A stretch of DNA of 27,315 bases, from assembly GCA_050246595.1 (NCBI GenBank), contig JBFWVT010000066.1:1-27315 (forward strand), written 5' to 3'. Below the pieces are notes generated by a model, which worked only from the letters and a program-made list of their open reading frames with translations, had not been told where the DNA came from and did no database searches. This stretch comes from DATARH01 sp050246595. Its GTDB lineage: Bacteria > Pseudomonadota > Alphaproteobacteria > ATCC43930 > CGMCC-115725. Of the stretch, positions 23,189 through 27,315 are shown piece by piece. Both the position numbers and the translations under genes were made by a program. The stretch's first letter is position 1; every line of letters starts with the position of its first letter.

Positions 23189-24580
23189 TCACCCTGCCGC
23201 CGCGACCCGCTTCTCGGCGTCGGCGATCCGCAGTTCGCCGGAAATCAGCTTGGGGAGGAGGGTGTCGCGAATTGCCCGAATTGGCTGACTATTGAGTAAG
23301 GCCAGGTGCCGGCGAGATAGCAACGGGTCCGCGACGGCGGAAAATGCGCACAAAAGACTGCGATTATCCGGAAGCGCTATCGGCGTTTGGGCCACCACCT
23401 CCGGCCTCACGGCTGGATAGGCCGCCCCATCGGCAAGCTGGGCCAGTTCCTCGATATTACTTCTCGCGCTTGCGCACAGGTAAACGAGACCGGTGTAGGC
23501 CCGCTGTCGAGGCCGGAGCACCGCGAAGCCCGTGCTTCCCGTCAATCCATCCCCGAGAACGTGCGCATATGAATTATTTCCTGGCCGAACTGTGCCGATG
23601 ATCGTGTCCCCAGGGCGAAGTACCCGCTGCGCACGGCTGGGTGCATCCTCGGTCCTGAAAGTCTGAGTCTGCTCAATAATGCCAAGTTTAGTACTCGAAA
23701 GGTCCACATATTCGATGAACTCTGGCCTGTTGTACCGATCCCAGCTTTCCGGGTTGAGGTCAGAAATTTCGTCCACAGTGCCAAAATGCCAACCGCTCGG
23801 TAAGCCGTCGTCGCCGAAGCGGTCGGGGAAGAGGGCGGCAAGGTCGTCGGGGAGGCCGGTGGGGCGGCCTTCGGTCTTGGCGCGCACCGGGTCGAAATCG
23901 ACAAACCAGCTCTTGAACAGCGCCCGCGCCATCGCCTCCAGCGTCTGTGCCATGCGCCGATTCAGTTCGATCTTGTCGTCGAGCGCGCCAAGGAGATCAG
24001 CAATGCGCGCTTGTTCACTCTGCCGGGGCAGGCAAACATGAAATGCCTTAACTTCTGGAAAATAGATAGTCTGATGTGTTGTTCCACTCGCATATTGAAG
24101 CAACGCGTCTTTCTCGGCCAAAAGCACATATTTCAAGAATCTGTAATCCATTCGTTTGCTGCACACCCAGTTGACGAAATCTTGACTGGTTGCCATCGGC
24201 CGTCCCATTACGACAACATATCCAACGGAAGCCGTCCGAGACAGACAAATGGTATTTTGGGGCAAGACACGGGCCGAAGAGTTCGCTATCCCGAGGGCAT
24301 TCGTATTTTCCTGCGTCTCGTAGATCGTCCTTCCGTGATTGGATGTAGCATCACGAATACCAATCCAGGGAATCTCCCCTCCCCAATACTCGGGGTGTTT
24401 GCGACTCGGAGTATGACCTGTCTCCAGCCGCGCAACCTCGGTGAGCGGCGTCCAAGTCCAGCCATCCGGAGCCGCCGTCCCTGGATTTCCCACGGAAAGA
24501 GCATATCGCCCTTTAATTACTCCGGTCGTAGCCGCTCGCCCACCTGTTCGAGTGATGCGTTCCTCGCCTTCACCAGCCAT
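23189..24580 (-). CDS. hsdS: Type I restriction specificity subunit (HsdS)
   Basis: The protein is about 463 aa with two target-recognition domains (about 41-185 and 262-415). Between them is the central conserved region RIADLLGALDDKIELNRRMA (about 192-211) followed by LFKSWFVDFDPVRAK, and a C-terminal conserved end with TLLPKLISGELRIADAEKRV. TRD1 carries HPEYWGGEIPWIGIRDATS. The start at 24580 was chosen because the family commonly begins with a short region ending TGVIKGRYALSVG before the first TRD; an earlier ATG at 24637 cannot be excluded. The TRD1 coding stretch (about 24030-24330) is visibly more AT-rich than the rest, as expected for exchanged specificity segments. It sets the DNA site for the HsdM/HsdR complex. 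Confidence 0.93.
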   Translation of the reverse strand: MAGEGEERITRTGGRAATTGVIKGRYALSVGNPGTAAPDGWTWTPLTEVARLETGHTPSRKHPEYWGGEIPWIGIRDATSNHGRTIYETQENTNALGIANSSARVLPQNTICLSRTASVGYVVVMGRPMATSQDFVNWVCSKRMDYRFLKYVLLAEKDALLQYASGTTHQTIYFPEVKAFHVCLPRQSEQARIADLLGALDDKIELNRRMAQTLEAMARALFKSWFVDFDPVRAKTEGRPTGLPDDLAALFPDRFGDDGLPSGWHFGTVDEISDLNPESWDRYNRPEFIEYVDLSSTKLGIIEQTQTFRTEDAPSRAQRVLRPGDTIIGTVRPGNNSYAHVLGDGLTGSTGFAVLRPRQRAYTGLVYLCASARSNIEELAQLADGAAYPAVRPEVVAQTPIALPDNRSLLCAFSAVADPLLSRRHLALLNSQPIRAIRDTLLPKLISGELRIADAEKRVAAAG

Positions 24581-24999
24581 GCCCGCCTCTGGCCGGGCTT
24601 TTCGAATGTGCTCATCGGGGCAGACGCCGTTCGTCATCCCTCAGTCCTACCCCGCGTCATACCGCCCTCCAAGACCCGGACCCGTCGTCGCGGCCGGTGC
24701 CGCCGGTTTGAGCATCGCAAAAACTGCCGCAATCGCATGGCATATTGCCCCCTCATTGACACGCGACGAGGCGCCGCGATGGTCTCCTGTAATTCTCTGC
24801 TCGGCGGCGGAAGTGTCGCTGTTCGGGGCCGCCGGTTCCCTGTTCGTGGCGCGGGAAACCGGCCGGACGGTCCGCCAAGTCTCTGTCGCAAATACAGAAA
24901 ACCGACACAACCCGGCGCCGGGCGAAAAAAATTCCCTGCCGCAGGGAATTTCCTGCGTCGCGGCGCCCGATACCGACCGGCGGCAAACGCGCACCGGCC
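24581..24999. other. Gap between hsdS and ygiT-like gene
   Basis: No recognisable gene was found in these 419 bases. The right part carries a Rho-independent terminator on the minus strand (about 24922-24953). A 12-bp palindrome, CCCGGCGCCGGG (24911-24922), sits next to it. The left part probably contains the promoter for hsdS. Confidence 0.55.
24922..24953 (-). terminator. Rho-independent terminator after the ygiT-like gene
   Basis: On the minus strand AAATTCCCTGC - G - GCAGGGAATTT is a perfect 11-bp inverted repeat (24929-24951), and its 3' arm runs directly into a T-tract of seven T. This is a strong stem and U-run for transcripts coming from hsdM and the ygiT-like gene, and it would separate them from hsdS. 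The one-base centre means the folded loop must open a few pairs. Confidence 0.65.
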
Positions 25000-25220
25000 T
25001 CACGCCGCATAGGCCACGATTTCCAATACGGCGCGCGCGTCGGCGGCGGCCAGCAGCGCATCGACCCGAGCCATCACCGCATCGTCGATCAGGTACTCGC
25101 CGCAGGAACGGCATTGCAGCACCGGCAGCGCCTTCAGAACACAATGCGCCGTGCGTCGAGCTTAAACGGCATGTCGGTCTCGACCGGGTCGAGCGGTCCG
25201 CCGCAGATATGGCAGTTCAT
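25000..25220 (-). pseudogene. YgiT/MqsA-type zinc-finger antitoxin-like gene, frameshifted
   Basis: The first frame reads MNCHICGGPLDPVETDMPFK then LDARRIVF and stops at 25134. The next frame continues VLKALPVLQCRSCGEYLIDD then AVMARVDALL to a stop at 25000-25002. Joined, they give the CxxC...CxxCG zinc finger of YgiT-type proteins (about 75 aa), with C3, C6 and the later QCRSCG pair. The total span is 221 nt, one short of a whole number of codons, so a single base is missing near 25137-25142. GAGGAGA precedes the ATG. The usual partner, a DUF4258 or MqsR-like toxin, is not adjacent. The lesion may be real or an assembly error. It lies 36 nt downstream of hsdM and before a terminator. Confidence 0.75.
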
Positions 25221-25256
25221 GGTCGTCTCCTCGACCTCAGGTCATCGGACCATTCC

Positions 25257-26846
<1,590 letters not shown>

Positions 26847-27139
26847 GTCTTCCCCCAAGGTACTCGATTGCAAGGAACCCTCGCAGGCCGGCCGTGGAGC
26901 GTGCCTCGATCCCACGGCCACCGGCAAGCTCGATCTTCACGAGGCCGCATTTACGCCGGCTTACCGAACGGTTGCAGCGGATGCCGATCAGGCGGGTGCG
27001 GGCGGCGTCATTGGCGCGGTCATCGAGATCGAGGGTAGTCCCGCACTCGCGCAGCGGCCCAGTAACCGCGCAGAGGGCCGCGCAAAGTGAGGGACGCCCG
27101 CATTCTCGAGCCCCACACGCGAAGGACCACGGAGGAAAT
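26847..27139. other. Divergent gap between hsdM and PAS-domain gene
   Basis: About 290 bases with no recognised gene. It should contain the hsdM promoter (minus) and that of the PAS gene (plus). GGAGG at 27131-27135 is placed as a ribosome binding site for the PAS gene. Open frames on both strands here lack family-like sequence. Confidence 0.5.
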
Positions 27140-27315
27140 ATAGAACTCGAACCCAAGCAGTTCGCCGAGCGCCTCTCCTCCGGCATTGTCGGACGCGATC
27201 GTTCATGCCGATGCCGCGGGCGTGATCGCTTCTGGAACCGCGGCGCGACCCGCCTCTTCGGCTTTGCCGCGTCCGAAGCGATCGGCCGTTCGCTCGATAT
27301 CATCATTCCGGAGCG
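27140..27315 (+). pseudogene. PAS-domain protein, 5' end with lesions, partial
   Basis: After GGAGG, a frame starting at ATA (27140) instead of ATG reads ELEPKQFAERLSS. The PAS-like consensus then needs a shift to ALSDAIVHADAAGVI (27183-27227), and a shift back to FWNRGATRLFGFAASEAIGR and SLDIIIPE to the right edge. One extra G near 27182 and one missing base near 27228 restore a continuous ELEPKQFAERLSSALSDAIV-type start and GVIRFWNRGATRLFGF. The open frame is not broken by stops because the two shifts cancel, but the middle segment is mistranslated. PAS domains bind ligands or cofactors and sense signals. Lesions may be decay or base-calling error. It is truncated at the window edge. Confidence 0.6.

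Overview
The window is GC-rich (roughly two thirds G+C by eye) and looks like a chromosomal segment of an alphaproteobacterium. The grounds are GC-rich codon use, a small DYFR/QCRRLA-type protein common in Rhizobiales and relatives, GTCATG...CATGAC hairpin repeats of the kind scattered through these genomes, and a mix of catabolic oxygenases. No rRNA, phage structural gene, integrase, transposase or CRISPR array was found.

Layout. Positions 1-170 (minus) hold a fragment of a molybdenum hydroxylase large subunit running off the left edge. From 295 to 4798 come a luciferase-like flavin monooxygenase (+), a TauD/TfdA dioxygenase (-), a DHCW-type cupin (-), an MFS transporter (-) and a small conserved protein (-). 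From 5115 to 10826 a tightly spaced plus-strand cluster encodes an SMP-30/gluconolactonase-like hydrolase, a beta-class GST, a second TauD-like dioxygenase, a flavin amine oxidase, and the alpha and beta subunits of a salicylate-hydroxylase/anthranilate-dioxygenase-type Rieske oxygenase. Converging on it from 14077 down to 10832 is a minus-strand operon: PhyH-type dioxygenase, 43-aa putative lipoprotein, Nudix hydrolase, two-domain VOC protein and a third TauD-like dioxygenase. Together these look like an uncharacterised catabolic or detoxification locus for an aromatic, amine or ether-type compound. No ferredoxin or reductase for the Rieske enzyme is present. A gamma-glutamyltransferase (+), a decayed MFS remnant (-), an AI-2E family transporter (+) and a second luciferase-like oxidoreductase (-) follow.

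From 18880 the content changes. A CAU-anticodon tRNA is followed directly by a type I restriction-modification locus, all on the minus strand, transcribed hsdM - ygiT-like zinc finger (frameshifted) - terminator - hsdS - repeat-rich gap - DUF2442 gene - hsdR. This is the typical position and content of a tRNA-associated defence island, though no integrase or second attachment site is visible. At the right edge a PAS-domain gene enters (+) with three lesions in about 90 bases (ATA for ATG, plus two compensating frameshifts).

The most useful second looks are the convergent oxygenase operons and their two-domain VOC protein, the orphan antitoxin-like genes and repeats inside the hsd locus, and the single-base lesions, which may be real decay or assembly error.
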